From positions 5,724,001 to 5,788,000 of the forward strand of contig NZ_JAGJBY010000001.1 in assembly GCF_020010905.1 (NCBI RefSeq): a stretch of DNA of 64,000 bases, given 5' to 3'. The position numbers and the translations under genes were made by a program. The stretch's first letter is position 1. Each line of letters starts with the position of its first letter. This stretch comes from Streptomyces acidiscabies (lineage in GTDB: Bacteria > Actinomycetota > Actinomycetes > Streptomycetales > Streptomycetaceae). Below are positions 49,933 through 57,130 of this stretch, in pieces. Below the pieces are notes generated by a model. The model had not been told where the DNA came from, did not search any database, and saw nothing but the letters and a program-made list of their open reading frames with translations.

Positions 49933-50748
49933 TCACCCGTCGACGGGGTGCCAGACAGGCGCGCCTCGGTCGATGGTGACGCGGCCGAAGACCACGTCGG
50001 CGAAGTGGACGCCGAACCCGATCGTGCCGGGCTCGGCGAGTTCGGCGAGGAGCCGGTGGCGTAGGGCGGCGGCCTGTTTCCGGTCGTGGTCGGCCATCAC
50101 CTCCCACTCCGGGTGGCCGATCTGGACAGGGAAGTGGAAGGCGTCACCGAAGGCGATCACCCGCTGTCCGCCCGCCTCGACGACGTAGGCGGTGTGGCCC
50201 GCCGTGTGACCGGGAGCGAGCATCGCCCGGACGCCGGGGAAGACCTCCTCGCCGTCGGCGACGGTGCGGACGCGCGGCTCCAGGGCGTCGTGCGGGTCCT
50301 GACGGTGGGTCCACTCGGACGCGGCGACCAGCACGCGCGCGTGCGCGAAGGCGGGGTGGTCGGCCCAGCCGATGTGGTCGATGTGCAGATGGGTGACGGC
50401 GACGGCTTCGATCCCCCCGGGCTCACGGCCGAGCGCGGCGAGACTCTCCAGCAGGGCGCCGCCGGTGAGGAGACCGTAGTCGGTGTCCATCGTCAGGGGC
50501 CCGGCTCCGGTGTCGATGAGGAGGGCTCGCCCGTCCCGCTCGACGAGCAGCCCACCGACGCCGCCCACGAGATGGCCGTCGTCGAGGTGTTCGGGGTGCG
50601 GTGCCCAGTCCTCCTCGGTGGTGTCCAGCCAGGACGTGGCCTTGAGACGGGCGAGGCCGTCCGGCACGAAGATGAGTTTCGTGTCGCCGAGGGTGAGGGA
50701 GCGGATGCCCGAGGGGCGCCGGAGCCGGTCGGTCGGGGGGTTCGTCAT
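49933..50748 (-). CDS. MBL-fold metallo-hydrolase
   Basis: A 271-residue metallo-beta-lactamase-fold hydrolase. VTHLHIDHIGWAD holds the HxHxDH metal ligands near 120, MLAPGHTAGHTAYVV the third His motif, and VIAFGDAFHF the bridging Asp. It resembles quorum-quenching lactonase and related esterase types. No neighbour defines the substrate. Confidence 0.8.
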   Translation of the reverse strand: MTNPPTDRLRRPSGIRSLTLGDTKLIFVPDGLARLKATSWLDTTEEDWAPHPEHLDDGHLVGGVGGLLVERDGRALLIDTGAGPLTMDTDYGLLTGGALLESLAALGREPGGIEAVAVTHLHIDHIGWADHPAFAHARVLVAASEWTHRQDPHDALEPRVRTVADGEEVFPGVRAMLAPGHTAGHTAYVVEAGGQRVIAFGDAFHFPVQIGHPEWEVMADHDRKQAAALRHRLLAELAEPGTIGFGVHFADVVFGRVTIDRGAPVWHPVDG

Positions 50749-50819
50749 GGGGGTGGCCTCCGCAGGCTCGAACGCAGGGGTGACGATTCGAAAGGTATGA
50801 CTTTAATTCGGCGTGGAGG

Positions 50820-51212
50820 TCAGAGGGCGAGCAGCCCGGCGGCCGTCCCGCGGAAGCCGCAGGCGTCGTAGAACGCGCGGAGGGGTTCCTCGAAGTCGAC
50901 GTGCAGCCAGGCGCAACCGGCGGCGCGGGCTTCGTGGGCGGCGGTGGTGACGAGGGCGGTGCCGATGCCCTGCTCGCGGCAGTGCCGGGCTACCACCGTG
51001 TCCAGGAGGAAGGCGTGAGTTCCGCCGTCCCAGGCGACGTTGACGAATCCCACGAGGGTGCCGCCGTCGTACGCGCAGACCCAGCCGAGGCTGTGACGGG
51101 TCAGACGGTCCGCCCAGTCGGTCCCGGAGGCGGGGTGGCCGAAACCGTCGGCGTGCAGCGCGTCGAGGGCGGCGTTGTCGAAGGGGCCCCGCCAGGCGTA
51201 CGTGATCATCAT
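50820..51212 (-). CDS. GNAT-family N-acetyltransferase
   Basis: A 130-residue compact acetyltransferase. LLDTVVARHCREQGIGTALVT is motif A with the acetyl-CoA loop R-E-Q-G-I-G-T, and LHVDFEEPLRAFYDACGF is motif B. It follows the FadR-type regulator gene by 27 bp in the same direction and may be the last gene of the keto-deoxy-sugar operon. Confidence 0.8.
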   Translation of the reverse strand: MMITYAWRGPFDNAALDALHADGFGHPASGTDWADRLTRHSLGWVCAYDGGTLVGFVNVAWDGGTHAFLLDTVVARHCREQGIGTALVTTAAHEARAAGCAWLHVDFEEPLRAFYDACGFRGTAAGLLAL

Positions 51213-51238
51213 GCCGGGATCGTAGACGGGCCGCCCTC

Positions 51239-51940
51239 TCAGGAACTGGGCTTTATCCCGGCCGACTTGACGTCCTCGGCGGCCTGCGCGAGGAGTGCCA
51301 GCATCGCGGACTCGGCGCGGGCGGGGTCCTGTTCGCGGACCGCGTCGAGGACCGCGCGGTGGCTGGGGACGGGGTCGTCCGCGTCGGCGTGCGCGTGGAC
51401 CACGCGGTCCCGTTCCCGCAGGCCGGGTTCCAGGAGGAGGTCCATCCGGGCGAGCAACTCGTTGCCGGTGGCGGCCAGCAGCGCACGGTGGAACGCCGCG
51501 TCCGCCTCGGCGGCGGCGTCGCCCCGCGCCCGCCCCATCGCGTCGAGGGCCGCGTCGAGCGCGGCCAGGTCCGCGTCCGTACGGTGCAGCGCCGCCCGGC
51601 GTGCGGCGGCGGGCTCGACGATCGCGCGGACGTCGGTGAGGTCACGCAGCAGCCGGTCGCCGTCGCCCGTCTCCATGCGCCAGCGGATCACGTCGGCGTC
51701 GAGGAGGTTCCAGTGCGCCCGCTCCCGGACGAACGTGCCCCGCTTCTGCCGGGCGTCGATCAGCCCCTTCCCGGCGAGCACCTTCAACGCCTCCCGCATC
51801 ACGGTCTGGCTGACACCCAACTCGGCGCCGAGCGCGCCCACTTCGAGCGTCGCGCCCACACCGATCGCACCGCCCACGATGCGGGCCCCCAGCGCGTGGA
51901 CGACCTGACCGTGCACACCCCGGCCCGAGTAGGCCGCCAT
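51239..51940 (-). CDS. GntR/FadR-family regulator of the keto-deoxy-sugar operon
   Basis: A 233-residue regulator with a winged-helix domain (VGALGAELGVSQTVMREALKVLAGKGLIDARQKRGTFV in two pieces, residues about 33-70) and an FCD helical ligand domain (DADAAFHRALLAATGNELLAR with metal His). Its ATG is 1 bp after the kinase stop, so it is in the aldolase-kinase operon and probably senses an intermediate. Likely represses the operon promoter near 53500. Confidence 0.85.
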   Translation of the reverse strand: MAAYSGRGVHGQVVHALGARIVGGAIGVGATLEVGALGAELGVSQTVMREALKVLAGKGLIDARQKRGTFVRERAHWNLLDADVIRWRMETGDGDRLLRDLTDVRAIVEPAAARRAALHRTDADLAALDAALDAMGRARGDAAAEADAAFHRALLAATGNELLARMDLLLEPGLRERDRVVHAHADADDPVPSHRAVLDAVREQDPARAESAMLALLAQAAEDVKSAGIKPSS

Positions 51941-51941
51941 T

Positions 51942-52865
51942 TCAGCGGATCGCGCTGCCGGACGGCACGTCCAGCAGCGCGAGTTCGTCCCGGTGCGGCA
52001 GCCCTTCCCAGTCCCCGCGTGAGGCCACCGCGAACGCCCCGACGACGGCCGCCCGGCGCAGCCGCTCACCCGGTGCCAGCCCGTCGAGGAGCCCGGAGAG
52101 ATACCCCGCGCAGAACGCGTCCCCGGCCCCGACGGTGTCCACCACCGGTACGGCGAAGGCGGGTTGGTGCAGGCGGCCACCGGCGGCCGAGTACAGATCA
52201 GCTCCGTCGCCACCCCGCTTGACGACCACCTCCCGCACCCCATCGGCCAGCAGATCGCCGATGTCGTCGGTGATCAGGGGCAGTTCGTCGTCCGAGGCGA
52301 CCAGGACGTCGACCTGCCCGCGCAGTTGGCGCAGGCACTGTGCCGCCGCGTCCCGACTCCACAGCCGCGCACGGTGGTTGACGTCGAGGACGACGGTCCA
52401 GCCGTACGCGCGGGCGTGCTCGACGGCCGCCGTCACCGCGTCGCCCGCACCGATCGCGCAGGTGATGCCGGTGACGTGCAGCAGCCGCGCCCCGTCGGCC
52501 AACGCGGCGGCGAGGTGCGCCGGTTGCTGCCGGGAGGCCGCGGACCCCGTACGCCAGTAGTGCACGCGGCTCACGTCGCCCACGAGACGCTCACGCAGCA
52601 TGGCCCCCGTCGGCGCCTCGGGGTCGGTCGTGGCGTGCCGGACGTCGACGCCCTCCCCGCGCAGCGCCCGCAGGATCACCCGGGCCGGTTCGTCCGCGCC
52701 CAGCCGACCCGCCCAGGAGACGCGGTGACCGAGCCGGGCGAGCCCCACGGCGACGTTCGACTCGGCCCCGGCGACCGACGTACGGGCGGTGGCGCCCACG
52801 GTCAGCCCGCCCTCGGCCTGGAGCGACACCATCGTCTCGCCGAAGGTCAGGACGTCGGCGCTCAT
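51942..52865 (-). CDS. kdgK: PfkB-family sugar kinase, probable 2-keto-3-deoxygluconate kinase
   Basis: A 307-residue ribokinase-fold enzyme. The N-terminus VLTFGETMVSLQAEG and AGAESNVAVGLARLG is typical of KDG kinase, and VDTVGAGDAFCAGYLSGLLDG near 260 holds the catalytic Asp. It would phosphorylate 2-keto-3-deoxygluconate (or 2-keto-3-deoxygalactonate) for the aldolase encoded immediately upstream, whose stop overlaps its ATG. Confidence 0.8.
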   Translation of the reverse strand: MSADVLTFGETMVSLQAEGGLTVGATARTSVAGAESNVAVGLARLGHRVSWAGRLGADEPARVILRALRGEGVDVRHATTDPEAPTGAMLRERLVGDVSRVHYWRTGSAASRQQPAHLAAALADGARLLHVTGITCAIGAGDAVTAAVEHARAYGWTVVLDVNHRARLWSRDAAAQCLRQLRGQVDVLVASDDELPLITDDIGDLLADGVREVVVKRGGDGADLYSAAGGRLHQPAFAVPVVDTVGAGDAFCAGYLSGLLDGLAPGERLRRAAVVGAFAVASRGDWEGLPHRDELALLDVPSGSAIR

Positions 52866-53488
52866 GCCGCCACCGCGCGGAACCGCCGTACACGCGCCCG
52901 GAGTTGGTCCAGGTCGCCCCCGTGCGCCGCGTCCCCCACGAGGGGCGAGCCGACGCCGACGGCGAGGGCCCCGGCCGCGAACCACTCCGGCACGGAATCG
53001 GCGTCCACACCGCCGACCGGGACCACCGGCATGTCCGGGAACGGGTCCTTGAGGGCCCGCAGATAGGCCGGGCCGCCCAGCGAGGCGGGGAACAGCTTCA
53101 CCGCACTGGCCCCGGCCGCCATCGCGGCGTACGCCTCCGTCGGCGTCAACGCGCCCGCCAGGACGGGGAGTTCCTGCTCCACGGCGGCGTGGACGCCCTC
53201 GCCCAGGACCGGGGTGACGATCCAGGACGCGCCCGCGTCCTGGGCACGCAGCAGATGGTCCCGGGTGACGACGGTGCCCGCGCCGATCAGGGCGTCGCCG
53301 CCCGCCGCACGGACCGCCCGCGCGATCACCCCGTACGCGTCCGCCGTGTTGAGGGAGACCTCCACGAGGCCGACGCCCTCCTCGACGAGGGTCAGGACGG
53401 TACGCAGCGCGGCGTCCGCCGACCGGCCGCGCACGATCGCGGCGAGCCGGTCGCGGGCCAGGCGGGCGGTGAAGTCGGTGGGAGGCAC
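52862..53488 (-). CDS. eda: KDPG/KHG aldolase
   Basis: A 208-residue class I aldolase that splits 2-keto-3-deoxy-6-phosphogluconate into pyruvate and glyceraldehyde-3-phosphate. VGLVEVSLNT contains the catalytic Glu, and ASAVKLFPASLGGPAYLRAL the Schiff-base Lys. I chose GTG 53488, a few bases after an AT-rich -10-like block, which suggests a leaderless mRNA; an in-frame ATG at 53524 would add 12 residues (MAVTINYYLIPR) encoded by that promoter-like DNA. The ATGA overlap with the kinase gene supports the operon. Confidence 0.8.
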   Translation of the reverse strand: MPPTDFTARLARDRLAAIVRGRSADAALRTVLTLVEEGVGLVEVSLNTADAYGVIARAVRAAGGDALIGAGTVVTRDHLLRAQDAGASWIVTPVLGEGVHAAVEQELPVLAGALTPTEAYAAMAAGASAVKLFPASLGGPAYLRALKDPFPDMPVVPVGGVDADSVPEWFAAGALAVGVGSPLVGDAAHGGDLDQLRARVRRFRAVAA

Positions 53489-53495
53489 ACGCGGT

Positions 53496-53512
53496 ATTAA
53501 ATAATAATTAAT
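53496..53512 (-). promoter_or_regulatory. AT-only near-palindrome, promoter/operator of the aldolase operon
   Basis: ATTAAATAATAATTAAT is 17 bp of pure A/T in a genome above 70% GC, symmetric at 14 of 17 positions, 8 bp upstream of the GTG at 53488. It probably contains the -10 element and may be the FadR-type operator. Confidence 0.5.
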
Positions 53513-53524
53513 GGTCACGGCCAA

Positions 53525-53557
53525 GAGCTGCCCGGAAACCAGGAGCTGCCCGGAAAC
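53525..53557. repeat. Two 15-bp direct repeats upstream of the aldolase promoter
   Basis: GAGCTGCCCGGAAAC occurs at 53525-53539 and again, identical, at 53543-53557 (18-bp pitch). They sit just upstream of the promoter-like block and could be an activator or repressor site, or a simple duplication. Confidence 0.5.
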
Positions 53558-53563
53558 GGCGAA

Positions 53564-53598
53564 GGCCCCGCCCCGGCCCGCAGACCGGAAGCGGGGCC
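53564..53598. terminator. Hairpin after the serine hydrolase gene
   Basis: GGCCCCGC (53564-53571) and GCGGGGCC (53591-53598) form a perfect 8-bp stem with a 19-nt loop, 11 bp beyond the stop at 53609 of the leftward hydrolase gene. Confidence 0.55.
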
Positions 53599-53608
53599 CC
53601 GCCAGGAC

Positions 53609-54802
53609 TCAGCGCTGCTCTGCGATGTCCACATCAGCCGCCTTGAACTTCGCCGGCGCCTTCTTCCCGCAGAACGCCGCCTCCAGCGTCCCGCCCAGCG
53701 CCGTGTTCGCGGACCCCTTGTTCGACGTGTTCGCCATCGCCGACAGCGCCCGCTTCCCGTCCTTCGTCGCGAACGTGTACGTGTAGAACCCCTGGACGGT
53801 CCCGGTGTGCCCGAACACCTGGACCCCACAGGTCAGGTCGTACCGCCGCAGCCCCAGCCCGTAGAAGCGCGTGTTGGTCGTGTCGGTCGGCGTGACCGTC
53901 CGCATCGCGTCCAGCATCTCCGGCGACAGCAGCTTGCCCCGCATCAGCGCCGTCGTGAACGTGTTGAGGTCGGCCGGGCTGGAGATGACCGCCCCGGCGG
54001 ACTGCGCCCAGGACACCGTCTGCTCCGTCGAGTCGACCAGCGGCGCGCCCGCCTCGTCGGGGTGCAGGTACCCGCGCACGTGGAAACCGGGGATCTTCGT
54101 CTCGGGGTGGACGTACAGCGTGTCGCGCAGCCCCAGCGGCTTGAAGATCCGCTTCTGGTACTGCGCGGCGACCGGCGTCCCCGTCAGCTTCTCGATGAGC
54201 ATCCCGACGACCACGAAGTTCGTGTTGGAGTACCGGTACGACACCCCCGGCTCCGTGGTCCGGGGCAGTGCCAGCGACAGGTCCAGCAGCTCCTGGTAGC
54301 TGAACACCCGGTTGCGGACGGCCTCGAAGCCCGGGACGGTGTGCTCGAACATGTCGTCCGTGTAGTCCGCGAGCCCGCTGCGGTGCGTCAGCAGGTTGCG
54401 CACCGTGATCCGGTCGTCCGGCAGCAGGCCCGGCAGGTACTCGTTCACCGGCGCGTCCAGCGTCAGTTTGCCCTCCTGGACGAGCTGGAGGAGGACCACG
54501 CTGGAGAACGTCTTGCTGACGCTCCCGATCCGGAAGCGCGCGTGGATGTCCATGGGGGCGCCCGACTCCCGGTCGAGGACACCGGCGGTGCGGACCTGGA
54601 CGCCGGACGGGCCGACGAAGCGGGCCATCGCGCCGGGCGCGCCCTGGGCCATGGCCGCCTTGAGGGCGGTCTCCACGCCCTCCATGTCAGCGGCGGGAAC
54701 GGTGGGGGACGGAGCGGCGTACGCGCTGGTGGCGGGCAGGACTCCGGTGGTGAGAGCGGCGATCAGGGTGGCGCCCGTGATGAGGCGTCGTGCGTGCGAC
54801 AA
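53609..54802 (-). CDS. Secreted beta-lactamase-fold serine hydrolase (D-Ala-D-Ala carboxypeptidase type)
   Basis: A 397-residue exported enzyme. The N-terminal ARRLITGATLIAALTTGVLPATSAYAAP region is a signal peptide (given here only as its span, about residues 4-30). The catalytic Ser-x-x-Lys is in IGSVSKTFSS, the Tyr-x-Asn in SYRYSNTNFV and the His-x-Gly in FGHTGTVQG. It acts on peptidoglycan peptides or D-amino-acid esters outside the cell. I chose a TTG start at 54802 with an AAGGAACCACG site because it places the Arg-Arg next to the hydrophobic core; ATG 54862 is in frame but lacks a site. Confidence 0.85.
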   Translation of the reverse strand: MSHARRLITGATLIAALTTGVLPATSAYAAPSPTVPAADMEGVETALKAAMAQGAPGAMARFVGPSGVQVRTAGVLDRESGAPMDIHARFRIGSVSKTFSSVVLLQLVQEGKLTLDAPVNEYLPGLLPDDRITVRNLLTHRSGLADYTDDMFEHTVPGFEAVRNRVFSYQELLDLSLALPRTTEPGVSYRYSNTNFVVVGMLIEKLTGTPVAAQYQKRIFKPLGLRDTLYVHPETKIPGFHVRGYLHPDEAGAPLVDSTEQTVSWAQSAGAVISSPADLNTFTTALMRGKLLSPEMLDAMRTVTPTDTTNTRFYGLGLRRYDLTCGVQVFGHTGTVQGFYTYTFATKDGKRALSAMANTSNKGSANTALGGTLEAAFCGKKAPAKFKAADVDIAEQR

Positions 54803-54943
54803 CGTGGTTCCTTGTCTCGTCGTGAGGATCGGCGGTGGGGAGACATCCCACAAGAGGCACAAGATCTACCGATCGGTTCCGGCGGCACACATATTTCTCA
54901 CAGCACGGTTTCTCACAGCGCCACCCCGACGCCGCCCGTCAGA

Positions 54944-56059
54944 TCACGCGGACGCGCAGGCGGTCCCGTTCAGGCTGAACCCCGAAGGCGCCGCGAACGA
55001 CCCGCTGTACGTCCCCTGGAACCCGAACGACTGCGTGCCGCCCGGCGCGATGGTCGCGTTGTACGCCACCGGCGCCGCCGTCACCGACCCCGAGGACGGC
55101 GACACGGACGCGTTCCACGCACTGGTGATCTGCTGCCCCGACGGCAGCGCGAACGCCAGCCGCCAGTCCGTGACCGGCGCCGAACCCGTGTTGCCCACGG
55201 TCACGTTGGCCGTGAACCCGCCCGCCCACACGTTCGTCGCGTACGTCACCGAACAGGCCGTACCACCACCGGGATTGCCCGGCCCGCTGCCCGTGTTCAC
55301 GCTGGACGAGAAGGAGTTGACGGCGAGCCCCGTACCGTTCTGCCACGGCTCGAACCCGGCCTGAATGCTCGTCAGGTACCAGTTGTTCTGGGCCAGTCCG
55401 CGCGAGACCGTCTGCCGTACGAAGTCCATGACGTCGAAGCTCCAGCTGCCGATGGCCGACGGCGCGACGAACGACAGCACGTCGTTCGTACCGTTCCCGC
55501 CCTGCCACATCTGCCAGCTCCGGCCGCCCACCGTCACGTTGCCGACCGGCGACCCGATCGGCTGGATCGTCCCGACCCGGTTGAACCAGATCATGATCTC
55601 CGTCCGGTTCACCCCGTCCTTGCGGGGCGTCGGGTCGAGCCAGATGTCGTACGCGGCGTCGTACACCGAGTCCGACACGTACCCGAACGAGACGCTGCTC
55701 GGCGCGCTGGAGATCCCGGACAGCTGCGCGGGCAGATTGGTCCCGGGCGAACAGTTCGTGTAGTGGCAGCCGTTGAAGACGGACGGGTACGACTTCGGCG
55801 CGCCGTTCGTCGGCACCGAGCCGTCGGCCCGGGTCACCCGGAACCCGGAGTCGGTGGCGGTGACGCACTGTGTCTGGGACGTGCCCCACCGGTTGTTCTG
55901 GACGACGTAGCGCCCCTGGATCGTGGTGCTCGCGAACTCGTCGCACAGCACGGTGTCGGCCTGCGCCGACGGGGTCACGGTGAAGAGCGCGGCGACAGTG
56001 ACCAACGCGGTCATTAACGCGCCGAGCAGGGAGTGGGGGAAGTGCGGTGACGGTCGCAT
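54944..56059 (-). CDS. Secreted GH12 endoglucanase with C-terminal CBM2
   Basis: A 371-residue cellulase. Residues 1-34 are a Sec signal peptide ending SAQA. The GH12 jelly-roll (about 36-252) has its nucleophile Glu154 in NRTEIMIWFN and acid/base Glu237 in AGFEPWQNG. A Gly/Ser linker (SVNTGSGPGNPGGGT) leads to a CBM2 cellulose-binding domain (about 268-371) with exposed Trp residues and the final NGTAC disulfide. It hydrolyses cellulose or beta-glucan. A perfect CebR operator lies 70 bp upstream, so cellobiose should induce it. Confidence 0.9.
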   Translation of the reverse strand: MRPSPHFPHSLLGALMTALVTVAALFTVTPSAQADTVLCDEFASTTIQGRYVVQNNRWGTSQTQCVTATDSGFRVTRADGSVPTNGAPKSYPSVFNGCHYTNCSPGTNLPAQLSGISSAPSSVSFGYVSDSVYDAAYDIWLDPTPRKDGVNRTEIMIWFNRVGTIQPIGSPVGNVTVGGRSWQMWQGGNGTNDVLSFVAPSAIGSWSFDVMDFVRQTVSRGLAQNNWYLTSIQAGFEPWQNGTGLAVNSFSSSVNTGSGPGNPGGGTACSVTYATNVWAGGFTANVTVGNTGSAPVTDWRLAFALPSGQQITSAWNASVSPSSGSVTAAPVAYNATIAPGGTQSFGFQGTYSGSFAAPSGFSLNGTACASA

Positions 56060-56129
56060 GCGGGGCCTCTTTCGGAGGTACGGCCGGAGACAGGACACCG
56101 ATCCTGGGAACCCCCGCCTCCGCACCCGG

Positions 56130-56143
56130 TGGGAGCGCTCCCA
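56130..56143. promoter_or_regulatory. CebR operator (TGGGAGCGCTCCCA)
   Basis: The exact 14-bp palindrome TGGGAGCGCTCCCA is the established CebR box that represses cellulase and cellobiose-uptake genes in Streptomyces until cellobiose or cellotriose is present. It sits just downstream of the likely transcription start of the GH12 gene. Confidence 0.9.
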
Positions 56144-56159
56144 TAGCGTGTTGGTCGGG

Positions 56160-56188
56160 ACTATAGGGGGCCCTGCTGCACCTGTCAC
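56160..56188 (-). promoter_or_regulatory. Promoter of the GH12 cellulase gene
   Basis: On the minus strand, -35 GTGACA (56188-56183) and -10 TATAGT (56165-56160) are separated by exactly 17 bp. Transcription should begin near 56153, placing the CebR box 10-25 bp inside the transcript, a position that would block elongation or initiation. Confidence 0.65.
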
Positions 56189-56231
56189 CCCGTCGAACGG
56201 AATTCGACCCGCGGGCCCCCACCGCAGACTC

Positions 56232-56924
56232 TCAGGCGTGCGACCGCAGATGTTCCCGCAGCCACTGCTCGGTGTTGCTGACGTGCAGCAGCGCGGCGGC
56301 CTGGCTGAGCCCGGCGTCGCGGGTGGACAGGGCGGCGTAGATCGCCTCGTGCTCGGCGAGGGTGCGGCCCGAGGCCCGGTCGTCGACCAGCCCGCGCCAG
56401 ATCCGGGCCCGCAGGGTGCGGCCGGAGATGCCCTCCAGGAGCGTGAGCAGCGTGTCGTTGCCGGTGGCCGTGACGACCGCGCGGTGGAAGGCCGCGTCGT
56501 GCGCGTTGAGCTGCTCGACGTCGTCGCGGGCCTCCCGCATCGCCTCCAGGTGCCGCTTCACCTCGGCGAGTTGGGGGTCCGAGATGCGGGTCGCCGCGAG
56601 CGCGGTGGCCGCCGGTTCCAGGAGGCGGCGTACCTCCATGAAGTCCCGCAGGGCCGCCGAGTCGCCCTGGAGCAGCTCGACCGCGCCGCCGAGGCCCTCC
56701 AGGAGGAGGCTCGGCTGGAGGCTGGTGACGTACGTGCCGTCGCCCCGGCGGACCTCCAGGACCCGGGCCACGGCCAGCGCCTTGACGGCCTCGCGGGCGA
56801 GGTTGCGGGAGAGGCCGAGCTGGGCGGCGAGGTCGGGTTCCGGCGGGAGCTTCGAACCGGGGGGCAGCGCGCCCGTCCGGATCAGCTCGCGGATCTGCGC
56901 GATGGCCCTGTCCGTCAGCGACAT
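56232..56924 (-). CDS. GntR/FadR-family transcriptional regulator
   Basis: A 230-residue protein. LPPEPDLAAQLGLSRNLAREAVKAL and VLEVRRGDGTYV form the winged helix (residues about 27-68), and NAHDAAFHRAVVTATGNDTLL lies in the FCD ligand domain with its metal His. ATG 56924 follows GGGAGGGAAG. It is divergent from the fucosidase gene, with a small palindrome in the gap, and probably controls it. Confidence 0.85.
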   Translation of the reverse strand: MSLTDRAIAQIRELIRTGALPPGSKLPPEPDLAAQLGLSRNLAREAVKALAVARVLEVRRGDGTYVTSLQPSLLLEGLGGAVELLQGDSAALRDFMEVRRLLEPAATALAATRISDPQLAEVKRHLEAMREARDDVEQLNAHDAAFHRAVVTATGNDTLLTLLEGISGRTLRARIWRGLVDDRASGRTLAEHEAIYAALSTRDAGLSQAAALLHVSNTEQWLREHLRSHA

Positions 56925-56971
56925 TCCGCTTCCCTCCCGTTGATCCCCCCGCCCGATGATAGTGCCGTCAA

Positions 56972-56982
56972 ACATGCGATGT
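56972..56982. promoter_or_regulatory. Candidate FadR-type operator
   Basis: ACAT-GCG-ATGT is a short symmetric site in the 206-bp gap between the divergent regulator (56924) and fucosidase (57131) genes. FCD regulators often bind sites of this size. Weak evidence. Confidence 0.3.
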
Positions 56983-57130
56983 CTGGCGGTCCGCATGATG
57001 GCAGAAACCCTCGGAAAAGCTGCCAATTCCCTTTGAGGGAACAGTGATTCATCCCTTCAAGCCCGTTGACACACCCCCGCCCCAGGAACGACCTTCGTGC
57101 GTAACAGACCCCCGGAACAGGGATGTGCAC

